A stretch of 64,000 nt of DNA from Acanthosepion esculentum (lineage: Eukaryota; Mollusca; Cephalopoda; Sepiida; Sepiidae). Location: positions 142,111,988 to 142,175,987 of the forward strand of contig OZ038478.1 in assembly GCA_964036315.1 (NCBI GenBank), written 5' to 3'. Of the stretch, positions 10,395-22,077 are shown in pieces. A program made the translations under genes and the position numbers. Under the pieces are notes generated by a model. That model saw nothing but the letters and a program-made list of their open reading frames with translations. It had not been told where the DNA came from and did no database searches. Numbering within the stretch: the stretch's first letter is position 1; every line of letters starts with the position of its first letter.

Positions 10395-10672
10395 CACTGT
10401 GTCATGTGTCCTAAAGAGTGTGAGTTCAATACCTGGTAAAGGCAGCGGGGAACTTGGAGAGAGCAATTAACAGGTGATAACTGATGACTGACATCCATTA
10501 GATATGGCACGTGGAACTAGAATAGTCTACGCAATTGAGCGAAATAAAGGGTTCAGTTCGACATACCAACCACCTGAAGAAGGCTGGAGCTTACAACGGC
10601 CGAAACGTTGTGATAAATATGGCAACATAGATGAGGACAATAGTCCGAATAATGTAAATAATGTCCTCAATG
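10395..10672 (+). repeat. tRNA-like SINE, left monomer of a dimer
   Basis: Begins with a tRNA-like block whose B-box-like sequence is gagttcaatacct, then aacaggtgataactgat, then catggcacgtggaactag. Next comes the block cacctgaagaaggc, a short hairpin, and ggccgaaacgttg. It ends with caatagtccgaataatgta. A 62-codon frame across it is shared by other copies but looks incidental. The right monomer follows at once. Confidence 0.8.
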
Positions 10673-10995
10673 ACACATGGCACAGTGGTTAAAGGCATTC
10701 GTTAGATCCACTGACAGGACCCAAAGAGTGTGAGTTCAATACCTGGTTAAGGCCGTAGAGAACTTGAACAGGTGAATTCACAGGAGATAACTGATAACTG
10801 ACATCCATTAGACATGGCACGTGAAACTAGAACAGTCCACCCTAGTGAGCGAAATAAAAGGTTCAGTTCGATATTCCAAACACCTGAAGAAGCCCGGGGC
10901 GTACAACGGCCGCAACGGTGTAATAAATATGGCGACAAGATGAGGACAATAGTCCGAATAATGTAGATAGTGTACATAATACCTCGTCTCAGATA
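10673..10995 (+). repeat. tRNA-like SINE, right monomer of a dimer
   Basis: Starts with cacatggcacagtggtta (A-box-like) and agagtgtgagttcaatacct (B-box-like), then repeats the body of the left monomer, including aacacctgaagaag and acggccgcaacg. It ends ctcagatatatagacagata. Head-to-tail SINE dimers arise by template switching or insertion next to an existing copy. Confidence 0.8.
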
Positions 10996-10999
10996 TATA

Positions 11000-11460
11000 G
11001 ACAGATACAGAAAAAATACCTTGTCATCTTATCGCAGCTAACATCCGTAAATATACATATATTTCTTTTAATGATCGCCCTACATAGCTATATCTTCTTG
11101 TATCAATGATTGACATAATTCCATAATTTTACCGAATTAATAACTTCATCTTTCTTGTTCCAAGCTCTAGAACAGATAAATTGCATCTTATATTTAGCAA
11201 GCCGAAAAATATTTTTAAATACAATGTTTTAATTTGCAGACAGACATTCAATTCTGAACATTACGTCATTACAAGTGGCTTTAAATAATTTTTGATACTT
11301 AGCATTCTCAGACTATACAAACATTTAGACTATCAACAAAAACTGATTGATTGTTGAGTTTTCTGCCCTTTGCATTAATGCACATGGAAAGTGGTTTACT
11401 TAAATCCTCCTTCACAACGATATCTAGCAAGGAGTTAGAATATATATATGTATATATATG

Positions 11461-11537
<77 letters not shown>

Positions 11538-11608
11538 AGAGAGAGAGAGAGAAAGACATTAGTACTTTACCATTAAGGTATTATTATTTATATTCAAACA
11601 TTCTTCGC

Positions 11609-11656
<48 letters not shown>

Positions 11657-12480
11657 TAAAAATAAAAAACAGACTACTTTAAGGTTCCATGTAATAAATT
11701 ATTTCACCACAGCCCTTTTAAAAGACCGCGGATCATCAGACTTTACTTCCAAAAGTTGAAACGAAATATGAAAAGAAATTAAAAACATTTTTGACGGGCA
11801 GTACTAAGCATGTGTAAATCAACGAAGTGAGGAAGTGAGGGGGGAGAGAGACATGATTGAGTTAGATGTAAAATTTCTATTCTTTCAAATTGAAAATTGT
11901 TTGAGGAAGTCAAGACATTGACACATTAAATCGGTTAACTTAACGGAAGTTATATATTGATATAGAAGGTGGAGAGTAGACCAAAGACATAAAGAGAAAA
12001 AGAGAGAAAGAAGTCATGAGAGAAAGTGTCACTAATTTTCTCAGGAATGAAAGGCCCGAAATAGACGCTGTTGTTTTGCTTTACTTTGAGAGTTCATATT
12101 ATAATGTTTGATATAAATTTGAATGTTTAAAAACAGTCTATAAGGAATTTAATTTGATGTTTGTTATTAAAAAAATTTTGAGGATTTAATATGAAATAGA
12201 AGATTAGAAAAATATTCATAGAATTTACATTAAAATACTAAAATTTTATTTTCAAATATAAGTTTACTTCTAGTTGCAATTGATTATTAAGGTGATATCT
12301 CTATCAGTTTGAATTTTATTCATGAATTTAATTTGCGACTATTTTTAGATTGGTAATTTCTCTTACTTAAAGTTCAGTTTTTAAGGTAATATGGAGTGAT
12401 ATTTGAAGGTAATATTAGAAATCTTGCTTTGTCATATATTGTATACACATCCATGCTAGTTTCACATATACATGCGTTCT
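11000..12480. other. No gene; AT-rich with GA and TA tracts
   Basis: Microsatellites: (TA)n at about 11465-11505, (GA)n at about 11506-11553, (TA)n at 11612-11652. The rest (11653-12480) is A/T-rich with purine runs and no recognisable coding sequence. Confidence 0.6.
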
Positions 12481-12583
12481 TTTACATGTGCAATCACTCA
12501 TACAGGTACACATGTACCGACATACACGGGTAATTTCATGTATTAATACCTACATATATCTTTTTAAATGTTTACGCATACTT

Positions 12584-12672
<89 letters not shown>
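12584..12672. repeat. (CA)n(TA)n microsatellite
   Basis: A CA tract passing into about 33 TA units. Confidence 0.95.
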
Positions 12673-12676
<4 letters not shown>

Positions 12677-12949
12677 CCCTTAGAATTTCCTAAAAAAGCT
12701 TCTCTAAAAGATATTAGGTAATGACTTTAGTATTCAATTATCAAAAATCTAAATATTTTATCATCAATAATGTTTATTAAAGGGTAATACATTTAAATTC
12801 AAAATTAAATTATAATTTTTAAAAAAATACCTCCATATTGTAAAGAATTTTAAACTCACAATTCCAATTAGAGAATATTAAGGGAGAAAATGGGGTAAAA
12901 CATTAATAACAGACCTGTTAGTCCTTTTTTTCCAAAACATTCTATACAT

Positions 12950-13235
12950 CCATATATATACACACACACATATATACACACATCCGTACACATGCACACA
13001 CATATATATATACAAACAAATATATATCTATACACACCCATACACATATACACACATATATATATATATATATATGTATATACTCATACATACACACATA
13101 CTTATGTAGATATACACACGTACATATATACACACATATACACATATATATATATACATTTACACATACATACGCACACTTATATATATATATATAAATA
13201 TATATATACATATATACATACATACATACACCCAC
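12950..13235. repeat. Cryptic CA/TA simple-sequence region
   Basis: Irregular mixture of TA, CA and CATA words over ~285 bases. Overlapping Tyr/Ile/Thr/His frames on both strands are artefacts. Confidence 0.9.
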
Positions 13236-13789
13236 ATATTCGTGTATGCAAAAAACTTCAATATTCAAACTTGTTTACATTATTATATTTCACCCATATT
13301 ATATATAAGAACATATAAGTATGTATAAATATAAGAATTTACCATAGGAAATGAATTCAAATCATTCTTGGTTCAATAAATGGAGACTCCAGACTTATGC
13401 CAAAAAAAAGGAATGGACACAATTCACTACTAGGTCAAGGGCTTTCCAACAAGACTAAGCAAGCCGTACTTAAGTAGGGTCGGGTAGGTGAACGTGTGCA
13501 AACTGGAGTAGAGCAGCTTTGCCGACCACCGACGCCGATATGTTAAGCGAGTCTTACAGTGAAAACGCAACCACTATTTTACATTGCCAGAATTAAAACC
13601 TTGACCGATTAATAACGAGCGGCAATCTTCGGGTAAGCACGGAGCAGTAACACAGCAGCCACCTATTGCAACCGGTTGCGCTTGATCTCATTGATTTTGC
13701 TACCAGTGAGATTCCTGACCTATCAGTGACCTCAATAACTACGGATACGTGCGTAAGTTCAAAATTCAAACCTTAAAGCAATTTAACTA

Positions 13790-13825
13790 CATAAAACCCC
13801 AAGCAATGCCGGGCTTTACTGCTAG
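13790..13825 (+). mobile_element. Possible Helitron-type 3' terminus
   Basis: The sequence aagcaatgccgggctt forms a short hairpin and is followed nine bases later by CTAG and then T. This resembles the 3' ends of the Helitron-like copies at 19209 and 39627, where ggcaacgcc and a CTAG end occur. The body 13400-13790 shares nothing with them that I can see. Confidence 0.35.
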
Positions 13826-13859
13826 TAATAAATAAATATTAGATTGGATCACAGATATT

Positions 13860-14360
13860 TTCTGTTTGTGTTTATGAAATTTATCCGTTAAAAAATAAAG
13901 TATAATAGCCTTTTATTCAATCATATATTCATCGATATTTTCAATGACTTGTAGCCACTTATCAGGCAGCTTTTCGATACTTTTCGGGTAGAATTCCGCA
14001 GGTTTTCATATGAAAATGTTTTTGACGTTCTCTTGAATTTGGTTTTCATTAGAGAAAGTTTTCCACAACAAACGGTTTAACAACGATCGAGAACGGTTAT
14101 AATCAGTAGGTGCACGATCTGGTAAATATGGCGGACGGAGTAGAACAGACCATTCAATTTATTAATTTTTTCTTGTATTATTCTTGCGTGTTTGATTTTG
14201 TTATAGTGAAGAACAGCATTTTTATTTGATCCAGTCTTCACTGTCGTACAAAAACTAAATGATGTTAGTGTACTACAAATTCATTCTTAAATGCAATGAA
14301 TGATTAGTAGTTAGGATGATCGTTAATCATTACAATTAGTTCCAAAAACGGAAGTTACTT
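13860..14360 (-). pseudogene. Mariner-like transposase C-terminal remnant
   Basis: On the minus strand, after frameshifts, the translation KLPDKWLQVIENIDEYM matches the usual mariner C terminus (a KLP.+WQ.vI...G.Y pattern). Before it lies a region reading EFYPKSIE. Upstream, words resembling the PSDYN stretch that carries the third catalytic Asp are visible. Stops interrupt the frame. No TIRs found. Confidence 0.6.
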
Positions 14361-14445
14361 CTGCCCCAATCTAATAATAATATCCCTAAATATATGTGGC
14401 TTAATGTTTCACGCTCATAGATATACTGCCATGATAAAAGTCATA

Positions 14446-14667
14446 CTATAGGTGTTTAGTAACGTACAAAGGCCCTTTTAAACTGGTGAGATGCATCAAC
14501 TCAATGTGGTATCGATTGCACTTGTGGTCAAATGACCTCTGGAGAAGTCTCGATAGCCGACCACAACACCTTGTAGGGGTAGGGTGTTGCGTGCGAACAG
14601 ATTTTTCCACTAAGCCCCATATATGCTCGATCGTGCTCATATTGGATGGACAGGGTGGCATCCACAT
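14446..14667 (-). pseudogene. Tc1-like transposase C-terminal fragment
   Basis: A 73-codon frame contains STIEHIWGLVEKSVR, corresponding to the NPIEH.W box that carries the last catalytic Glu in Tc1 transposases, followed by the expected helical tail. Asp-Leu-Asn before it is lost (SNMS). It lies next to the mariner remnant but belongs to another family. Confidence 0.6.
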
Positions 14668-15047
14668 TTGTCAGAAGTCTCCAGAATTCTCTTCTACTCT
14701 GAGAAGAGAGAATTATGCTCTGGAATATTTAATCGCTACTAGGGTAAAATGAGTTCGTGAAAAGGTAAGAATGATCACCAAACTGTGCAGCGTAGGGGTT
14801 CATCTGCCAATCAAATGTTTAGGCAAAACGATGGACCGAATGGACTCAGCGAAAACATTATGGAATCACAACCAGTCAGTTTGTTACGTTTGTGACAAAA
14901 GGGATCCATGATTTCATGGGATCTACGCTACATTCAATCCTTACCATCTGTTCGAAACAAGAATCGTAACCACACTGCACGTTGATAGTTCTACACCATT
15001 CAATTAATGACAGCACATGCTTAAGTGGCACTCTTCTGTGTAATCTA

Positions 15048-15102
<55 letters not shown>
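15048..15102. repeat. (CT)n(TA)n microsatellite
   Basis: CT repeats followed by about 18 TA units, directly left of the LINE fragment. Confidence 0.9.
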
Positions 15103-15104
<2 letters not shown>

Positions 15105-15245
15105 GGACCTAAAGGCGAACAGCGGGGGCACCAGACCATATATGGAAGCAGTATTTCATGCAAGGGAGAATGGTTGATTTACAGATTTGAAGGATGGACT
15201 CTGGCGAGAAAATTTTTTTGGCGCGACCCAGGGAACCAACTTATA
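15103..15245 (-). mobile_element. LINE reverse-transcriptase C-terminal fragment
   Basis: About 140 bases match 57405-57550 (same strand sense), which encodes the C-terminal RT part ending in CCCHIWSGAPAVCLRVLDK. Shared words are accagaccatatatg and gcaagggagaatgg. It is a separate, opposite-strand fragment abutting the start of the plus-strand LINE. Confidence 0.65.
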
Positions 15246-18040
15246 TATATTATAACCACGGGGGCACACTATGTTGCAGTCGGCGCCAGTTCTTAGTTAC
15301 GCACATATTGGATTAGACGACCGGTTGCTACTACTATTGTCGGAGTTTTACTTACCCAAATTACACAACATAACGATAAGCAACCAACGAAATAAGACTA
15401 AACCAACTCAACAAAGACACGGAAGCCCCTCAAAATGTCTTTCTCCAACATTAGCGGCATTCGCACCAACGTCTGCAGTGTGGAATGGTTGCTCTCCCAA
15501 CATTTTCCGGTCATCCTAGCTCTCTGTGAAACTAATCGTAAATTCCCTCCTCTGAATTCTCGATTCCTGGCTATATATCCCTCTTTAGAAAGGAATCTAA
15601 TGTCCATATGCAGTTTATGTCAGTAAACATATACCGCTGCTAGGGATCTTTCTTGAATCTCCAAACCATTCTAACGCAGCAAACTATCTCTTGGTTCTCT
15701 ACCGTTCCTCTTCCTCACACGTACTAGATAGTATTTTTGATTATATAGACAAGGCTATATATCTACACCGGTCTACAAATATATTTGTGTTCGGTGACTT
15801 TTATACCCACAATGTCAAATGGGTAATCACGATGCCACTGACCTCACTAGCATCCAAAATCTGAAATTCTCAAAAACTCAATCTCTCACGCAAGTGGCAG
15901 ACTTCCCCACACGTATACCCAGGAGGTCCTGATGGACACGCTTCTCTTCTTGATCTTTTTTACCTCTTTTCATGACTCATGTCGTACTCAGGAGCTCTGT
16001 CCTTTTGGCAAATCTGACCATGCAGTAGTGTCTGTAAACATCTCTTCCCGCTCTCCAACCAGCCAATAAAAACCTACCAAAGCTTTTTGCTAAAACAAAC
16101 TGATTAGGACTCGGTCCGTGGATTCCTGCGTGACGTCATTTGGAATGAAGCTTTTAACCATCCTGTTAAAAATGCGCATTTAAGGTCTCCTCCCGAGTGA
16201 AAGCCGGCATCGAAGCTTTTCTTCCAGCAACGGAAATACAAAATTAAACCACGTTCATCTCTTTGGTTTTCCCCTGAATGCTCGGCCGCTATAGTCCACA
16301 GAAATCACTTCTTCTGGCTGTAACAGAGCGACATATATTTTTAAAACAGACGTCTCTTTGACTCTGTTCGTAACGAGTGCAAGCGTATCCTCAAAGAAGC
16401 GAAGATACTGTTTGTCGATAGAATGAAACAACGTATTGCAACTCGCAAGTTCGGTTCTAGACATTATTGGCTGTTCTGCAAGAGTGTGCTGAACAACAGC
16501 AAATCCTCAGTCACTCCTCTGTTCAACCAATTTGAAGTCTGGACATCTACAACAGATAGATGTCGGGACTTCTCAGAAATTCCCTTCCAACTCATCGCTC
16601 AACTCATTTGAAATACTCCACATGATTTCTTTCCTATCTAGACTCCAACAAGGCAATCTGAGGTAACAGGATCCTATCCATTGTCCCAAAGAAATGTGCT
16701 TCAGAGCTGGGTTCAGTTCTCGCCAAACTCTACAATAATTGCCTCGTTGCTTCCTGCTTTCCATGTTGTTGGAAGTCCTCCTCTTTTAAGAACTCTGGAG
16801 AAACCCTCTGACACCTCAAATTATAGCCCTATTAGTCTCCTACCGCAGTTAGGAAAAGTATTGAGGCTCTAATTAATGCTGAAGTGGTTAAGCATCATAA
16901 TTCTCACGACCTCTTCTCGAACAAACAATATAGGTTCCGTTTCGGCTGATGTGTTAACAGCCATCACTGAATACTTATATCAAGTTCTTCACAATAACGG
17001 CGTAATAACGGCTATGGCTCTAGATATCTCGCTGGTTTTCTGTGTAAGATCCTGGGCTATGGTATCGCAGGACGATTGTTTGATTTAATTCACTCGTTCC
17101 TACCAAATCGTGAAATGAAGGTCGTTTTGAACGGTCTCACTTCCACATCTTTTCTCACGAAATGGATTATCCCCCTAAGTCTATATCCTGGGTCCTACGC
17201 TAATTCTGATATCAGTGACTTTCCTGGTGTCATCAGTTCCCAAAGAGGTATTTATGTAGATGACACTATGATTTACTCCTCCAATCAGTGGTTAACTGGT
17301 GCAGGAAATGGCTTGAAATTCTAACGCCTCCAAAACAAAACTGCTCTCATTTAATCACCACAGAGAAACTTTTCTGCTTGCTATCAGTATGTCTGACGCT
17401 AGACTTCTTGAGAACAACACTCTTTCTCGGACTCACGTTTACAACTGTCATGGAGCAAATTCTTCGAATCAATAGCTGCATCTACTGAAAAGAAAGTTTG
17501 TTCACTCTGTAGTACCCGAATTTTTTTCTCGTCAGAGTCCATTTTGCACATTTATAAATGTACCGTGCCTTGCCTACTGCTGCAATCGATCCTGACTTTG
17601 TTTCTCGACTTCAGTTACTTTTTCACCGACCTGACGTGGCTTCCTTCTATCTTTTCTACAACTATTTTTCACGGCAACTCTGCTCTGATAGCTTTTTCCC
17701 CTGGTGCCCCGACTACATGAATTTGAGCGTGCCACTAGCCATCTAGGTCCCACCCGTTTACCGTTGAAATAGATAAATGAAACCGCCAGTTCTACTTCAA
17801 CAGTTTCTTTTCTCACATTTCCTGTCTGAGGAAATCACTTCCGTTTACTTGCTTCCCTGATAATTACAATATTCAAAAATTTAAATGCAACGTCAATCGT
17901 CATTTTCTAACTTCTTGAATCCAGTTCATCTTTTGCCTCTCTCCAATCTTCCCTATACTCAGTATTTTCTCTCACTTTCACTCACTGTAATCCCTTGCGT
18001 ACTTGGGTTGAAAAGTTAAAAAAATATTAAAAAAAATATT
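15246..18040 (+). mobile_element. Degenerate APE-type LINE (Jockey/CR1-like), nearly full length
   Basis: Order on the plus strand: endonuclease N terminus (SFSNISGIRTNVCSVEW, 15435 on), an FVFGDF active-site box (15785-15800), RT entry NYSPISLLPQLGKV (16822-16863), RT palm with the catalytic YVDD near 17254, and the C terminus DFVSRLQLLFHRPDVASFY (17594 on). It ends in an A/T-rich tail near 18010-18040. Many frameshifts and stops break it, so it is dead. Clade assignment is by general pattern only. Confidence 0.75.
15435..17750 (+). pseudogene. LINE endonuclease/reverse transcriptase, frameshifted
   Basis: The protein would nick target DNA with an AP-like endonuclease and prime reverse transcription there. 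Motifs visible in separate frames are the endonuclease strand and its GDF box, the RT LLPQLGKV entry, VVLNGLTST (thumb-side), YVDDTMIYSS (catalytic Asp pair kept), and the RT C-terminal Leu/Phe-rich region. The finger region 16255-16800 is badly decayed. The order matches the second copy at 45256-47045. Confidence 0.7.
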
Positions 18041-18089
18041 TCCAGGTTATAATATTTTTAAAATTATTGTAGATATTTCAAAAATGTGT

Positions 18090-18136
18090 ACACACACACA
18101 CACACACACAGTGGCACAAAACACAAAACACACACA

Positions 18137-18204
<68 letters not shown>
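18090..18204. repeat. (CA)n and (TA)n microsatellite
   Basis: Two CA tracts separated by gtggcacaaaacacaaaa, then about ten TA units. Confidence 0.95.
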
Positions 18205-18531
18205 AAAATTGTAGCCAAAGGAAATTAGCGATTAAAAATTTCATTTTGGGCGTTTCTCCCTTCTACACCGAACACCCGGTATTTATTGATGTTCGCTGAC
18301 TTGTATCCGCTTCGTTCGTTCGTTCCGTCACTACTACACCTATCGTTCGACAGAACTCTCTCTTTTCTCCAAGATGGTCTCGATTCACGGAACGAGGCAC
18401 TCGTCCTCTCTCAAATAGAAGTCCTACACACCATACCCGGACGAACACTCTGGCTTGCAGACGACAGTCAAAAACGGCGCATTCACCGCTTTCGCCCCTC
18501 GACTCGAGTTCCGGTTTACTACGTCTGCTAC

Positions 18532-18720
18532 ATAAATATAAAAGTGAACATTGAAGTCAACCCTCAGAGGTGACAGGCTGTTTCATGCTACACGCAATCC
18601 TCAGCATAAAATAGCCAGTCGCCTCTGATTGTTGACTTCAATGTTCACTTTTATATTTATATTTACATACGCTCTATCTCTGATATTGAGCACTTTACCC
18701 CGTAAATATAGCACATCTTA
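18532..18720 (-). repeat. Foldback repeat with hammerhead-like architecture, copy 1
   Basis: The arms 18532-18562 (aaagtgaacattgaagtcaa) and 18632-18664 are inverted repeats. On the minus strand the interior reads CUGAGGA, a weak TGC/GCA hairpin, GAAAC, AG-CC-TG, UC and then CCUCUGA, which pairs with UCAGAGG upstream. That order (core, stem II, core, stem III, GUC, stem I) is the type I hammerhead order, but extra bases lie between stem I and the core. Related copies are at 37975-38045 and 40046-40190. It may be a ribozyme relic or chance. Confidence 0.45.
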
Positions 18721-18732
18721 AGACTATATTTC

Positions 18733-18735
<3 letters not shown>

Positions 18736-18776
<41 letters not shown>
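18736..18776. repeat. (TA)n microsatellite
   Basis: About 20 TA units, then a GA-rich stretch. Confidence 0.9.
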
Positions 18777-18778
<2 letters not shown>

Positions 18779-19208
18779 AAGAGAAAGAGAGAGAGGAAAT
18801 TGTTCTATAAAACTTTTCAGCTTTACAAGAACTCATAAACAAACATCAACTAGTTTCATTTAAAACAAACGCGCACATACGAATATGTTCTACTTTCGCT
18901 ATTTCTAGCGAATTTAGACATGTTACCTCTCTGCGCCATACTCGCGCATGCTCTCATTTCAATCATTTTGCACATGCGCATTACCAGTCGGTATTCTTTA
19001 ACATTTGGTATTTGTTCCTTTCGGACAAGAACGTTCTGTCAAGAACGACACAATCTGGAGCGGTTGTGGATGGGTAGGTGACTGTGGACGACAAATACAG
19101 CTCTACTCAGAAAGCAAATGGACTTTTCTCCTCGGGCGGTGACATCACTTACTGCCTTATTCCAAACAATAAGAAAAAAATGTATAGCTCTTCTATCTTT
19201 ATGTTAGA

Positions 19209-19941
19209 CTAGCAGCATGGCCAGGCGTTGCCTGTGGTTGATTCAAAAATCGTACCACTCATACAGCAATCGCTATCACTTAACAATATTTTTGCCCTTC
19301 CTTGCCTTTAAAGGCATGCCTTTTGCCGTGCTGATGTAGCTACATGCCTTACTTCTTGCCTATCTCACACTGCAAATTTTCCAAGCTTTATACTAAACAT
19401 TAAATCTGATACGTAAAAAGAACTAAAAAAATGAACACAAAATGATCAGCTTTGAAAAAGGACTCATAACTGGAAAAAACGAATGAAAAAAGAATGTTAA
19501 CAACAAATACTGCCAACCCAGTTCTGCGGAATCAGAATCAACGTTGAGTTTAAGCAAGCGAATGAGCCAATTGGAGTAAAGTGCCATGCAGATTTAAATT
19601 TCCCCACTTGTGGATGCAAGCATACTAGTTAACATTCGTGTAAGTCATCTGTTCGCTCTCACGCTGGCCAATAGAATCTTCCTGCCTATTCGTGCCAGCC
19701 AGCTATAATGCTCTTATTCTGGCCAGTGGAAAATGGCCGCAAACTACAGGAAAACTGCTGTAGAAGCATAAAAAAATCCATTATTTCCACTATCGATGGG
19801 AGTTGTGAAATGCAAAGTCGGTCTTGGCCTTTTTTCACTAATTTGGAGCATGTGCATGTAAATTATGGTGCAAATTCGTCGAATATTGCGGCCGTGCATT
19901 CGTTACACACACACACACGTCCTGCCTTTTATAGATAGAGA
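19209..19941 (-). mobile_element. Non-autonomous Helitron-like element, copy A
   Basis: On the minus strand the element starts TCTCTATCTATAAAAGGC, has a short GT microsatellite near the 5' end, and finishes with the hairpin CAGGC-AAC-GCCTG, then GCCATGCTG and CTAG. The flanking bases are A on the 5' side and T on the 3' side, the A/T insertion site of Helitrons. There is no target duplication. Of ~733 bp, none encodes Rep or helicase. Copies B (23641) and C (38850) share the whole body. Confidence 0.75.
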
Positions 19942-21160
19942 TTTCTTAAGGACAGAAATTCAAAGAAGCAGTTCAGATGTCAGTGTGTAACTCCCCCATG
20001 TATGCAGTAAAGTGACAGTTCTTGTGTCGGAATGTTTTATATTATAGCTGATATTCTTTGAGAAGATCGAAGTCAACTGGTCTCTTCCGACGTTTTCGAC
20101 ATACGAGGCTTTGATACCAAACAGCTAGCACTATCGACATATATGATTTGATTATAGTGGCAAAGGCTACACATTTTCGGAAGAACCGAATACCGAGAAT
20201 TGGCACACGTAGTGTGCCAAAAGGTCCCCAAACAACCATCCTGAGCTTTTGAATTCAGATTTGTCCTTTTCGTCGACCGGTTGTCATCAATCATATTCAG
20301 GATTTGAATTCAGAGTTGTCCTTTTCATAAACACAGTCTAGGGCGGGAAAGAAATGAATCAATACTTTTGCCAAGGATACTTGTACTTAAGTAAATATAA
20401 CGACCTCGACTGGAATTCGAATTCAGCTCTCTGATTCATCAATCCGAGCTGTTATACATGACTCCATTGTGCATCCATATTATAATTATTATTAATGCTA
20501 TAATGTTGCCTATATTAGCATTTTGTGAACATATTTCAATAAATGTTTAGAGGCATGAAATGAGCTCTTGCCTTCTTTAGACATAAGAGATGCAGTTGAG
20601 GATAAATGAATTTGATATATATTTATTTTCAGATGCGTATTCTTTGATATGAAGACAAACACATAATATATTTATATATTAAAAGAAAGTATCTATATTT
20701 CTTTAGCTCTACCTAAAAATTAAGCATTTACATCCTGAACTTTCACCTATCATGATGGATTGGAGGTCAATGTACAGGAGCCAGATCACACTGAAAAGAT
20801 AGTATTGCTGCCAGATCTGGGCTGGAGCTATACAGTTTTTACACGCCTGTCTTGATAGAGTTCAAATGCTTCGACGTCGGCCTTGTTGGTGATGAATTAT
20901 TTACCACCTTACATTACGAACATATCGTTGCTCTTTTGGTACTTTTTGGTACTTCCGTTTTGACTAGCTGCATTCCTTAGTCCCATCACCTCTGACCTTT
21001 ACAACTGGCACTCGCCATGCCACATACACAAGTGTGAATCATCCTCATTCCATTCCGTATTCTTCACACTGCTTTGTGGAACATGGCGTTTTCGCAATCA
21101 CTACAAATCTAGGGTTGACCGTTATCTTTCCTGTGTAGCCCCATTAAAGTTAACTTTTTT
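19942..21160. other. No recognisable gene
   Basis: A GC-richer patch at 20042-20294 has short minus-strand frames with no motif I recognise. The words gaattcagatttgtccttttc and gaattcagagttgtccttttc (about 20251 and 20310) are a short direct repeat. The remainder is AT-rich. Confidence 0.5.
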
Positions 21161-21164
21161 CTAC

Positions 21165-21700
21165 ACTATTTACAGTATTCGGACTATGGTCCTCATCTTT
21201 GTTGCCATATTTATCACAACGTTTCGGCCGTTGTACGCTCCGGCCTTCTTCAGGTGGTTGGAATGTCGAATTGAACCCTTTATTTCCCTCGCTGTGGTAG
21301 ACTGTTAGAGTTCCACGTGCCATGTTTAATGGATGTCAGTTATCAGTTATCACCTGTTAATTCCCCTCTCCAAGTTCTCCACAGCCTTCACCAGGTATTG
21401 AACTCACACACTTTGGGTCCTGTCACTGGATCTAAATAATGCCTTTATCCACTGTGCCATGTGTCCTTGAGGACATCTGTGTATGAATTTCTGGGTATTA
21501 TAAACCTAATGTCTTCAGCAATCATTTTTACCAATTTTCATATTGCAATTTTTGCTGATATCATTTCTTTTTTTACCAGAGTTCATATTGCAATTTTTCA
21601 TTGTTATTATTGCTTTTCTCTGGCACTCCTTATTACTGGTTACCATATTGTATTCATTTCTATGCTTGGTCTGCTCCGGAGATTTTTGTGCCCTAGCATA
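21165..21700 (-). mobile_element. tRNA-like retroposon, long form, copy 2
   Basis: Collinear with the element at 61356-61912. On the minus strand it begins with a ~220-bp 5' domain (21480-21700), followed by the tRNA-like block (gacacatggcacagtgg, gagttcaatacctgg), then the body with cacctgaagaaggcc and ggccgaaacgttgtg (21205-21240). The 3' tail diverges near 21165. No coding capacity. Confidence 0.8.
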
Positions 21701-21877
21701 TGTGCTGATACCTTAATTTTACGAATTTTCCAATGGTGTTCTTTGTCTATGATCTCAACCTGATCCCACAGATGGCTGTGACCTCCCCTTTCTCTCCATA
21801 TGTGGTCAACCACGCCTGATTTTCCCCCTTCCCCTCGTGTTACAGCTTACTGTTTTTCTTGAAGCCTTACCTTATGG

Positions 21878-22077
21878 NNNNNNNNNNNNNNNNNNNNNNN
21901 NNNNNNNNNNNNNNNNNNNNNNNNNNNNNNNNNNNNNNNNNNNNNNNNNNNNNNNNNNNNNNNNNNNNNNNNNNNNNNNNNNNNNNNNNNNNNNNNNNNN
22001 NNNNNNNNNNNNNNNNNNNNNNNNNNNNNNNNNNNNNNNNNNNNNNNNNNNNNNNNNNNNNNNNNNNNNNNNNNNNN
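21878..22077. other. Assembly gap (200 N)
   Basis: Exactly 200 unknown bases. Frames read across it are meaningless. The round number suggests a fixed-size gap of unknown true length. Confidence 1.

Noticed and set aside
10572..10612. The SINE motif CCTGAAGAAGGC...GGCCGAAACG as a true hammerhead
   Set aside because: One extra base between core and stem II, and no UH cleavage site with a stem III. Kept only as a conserved motif.
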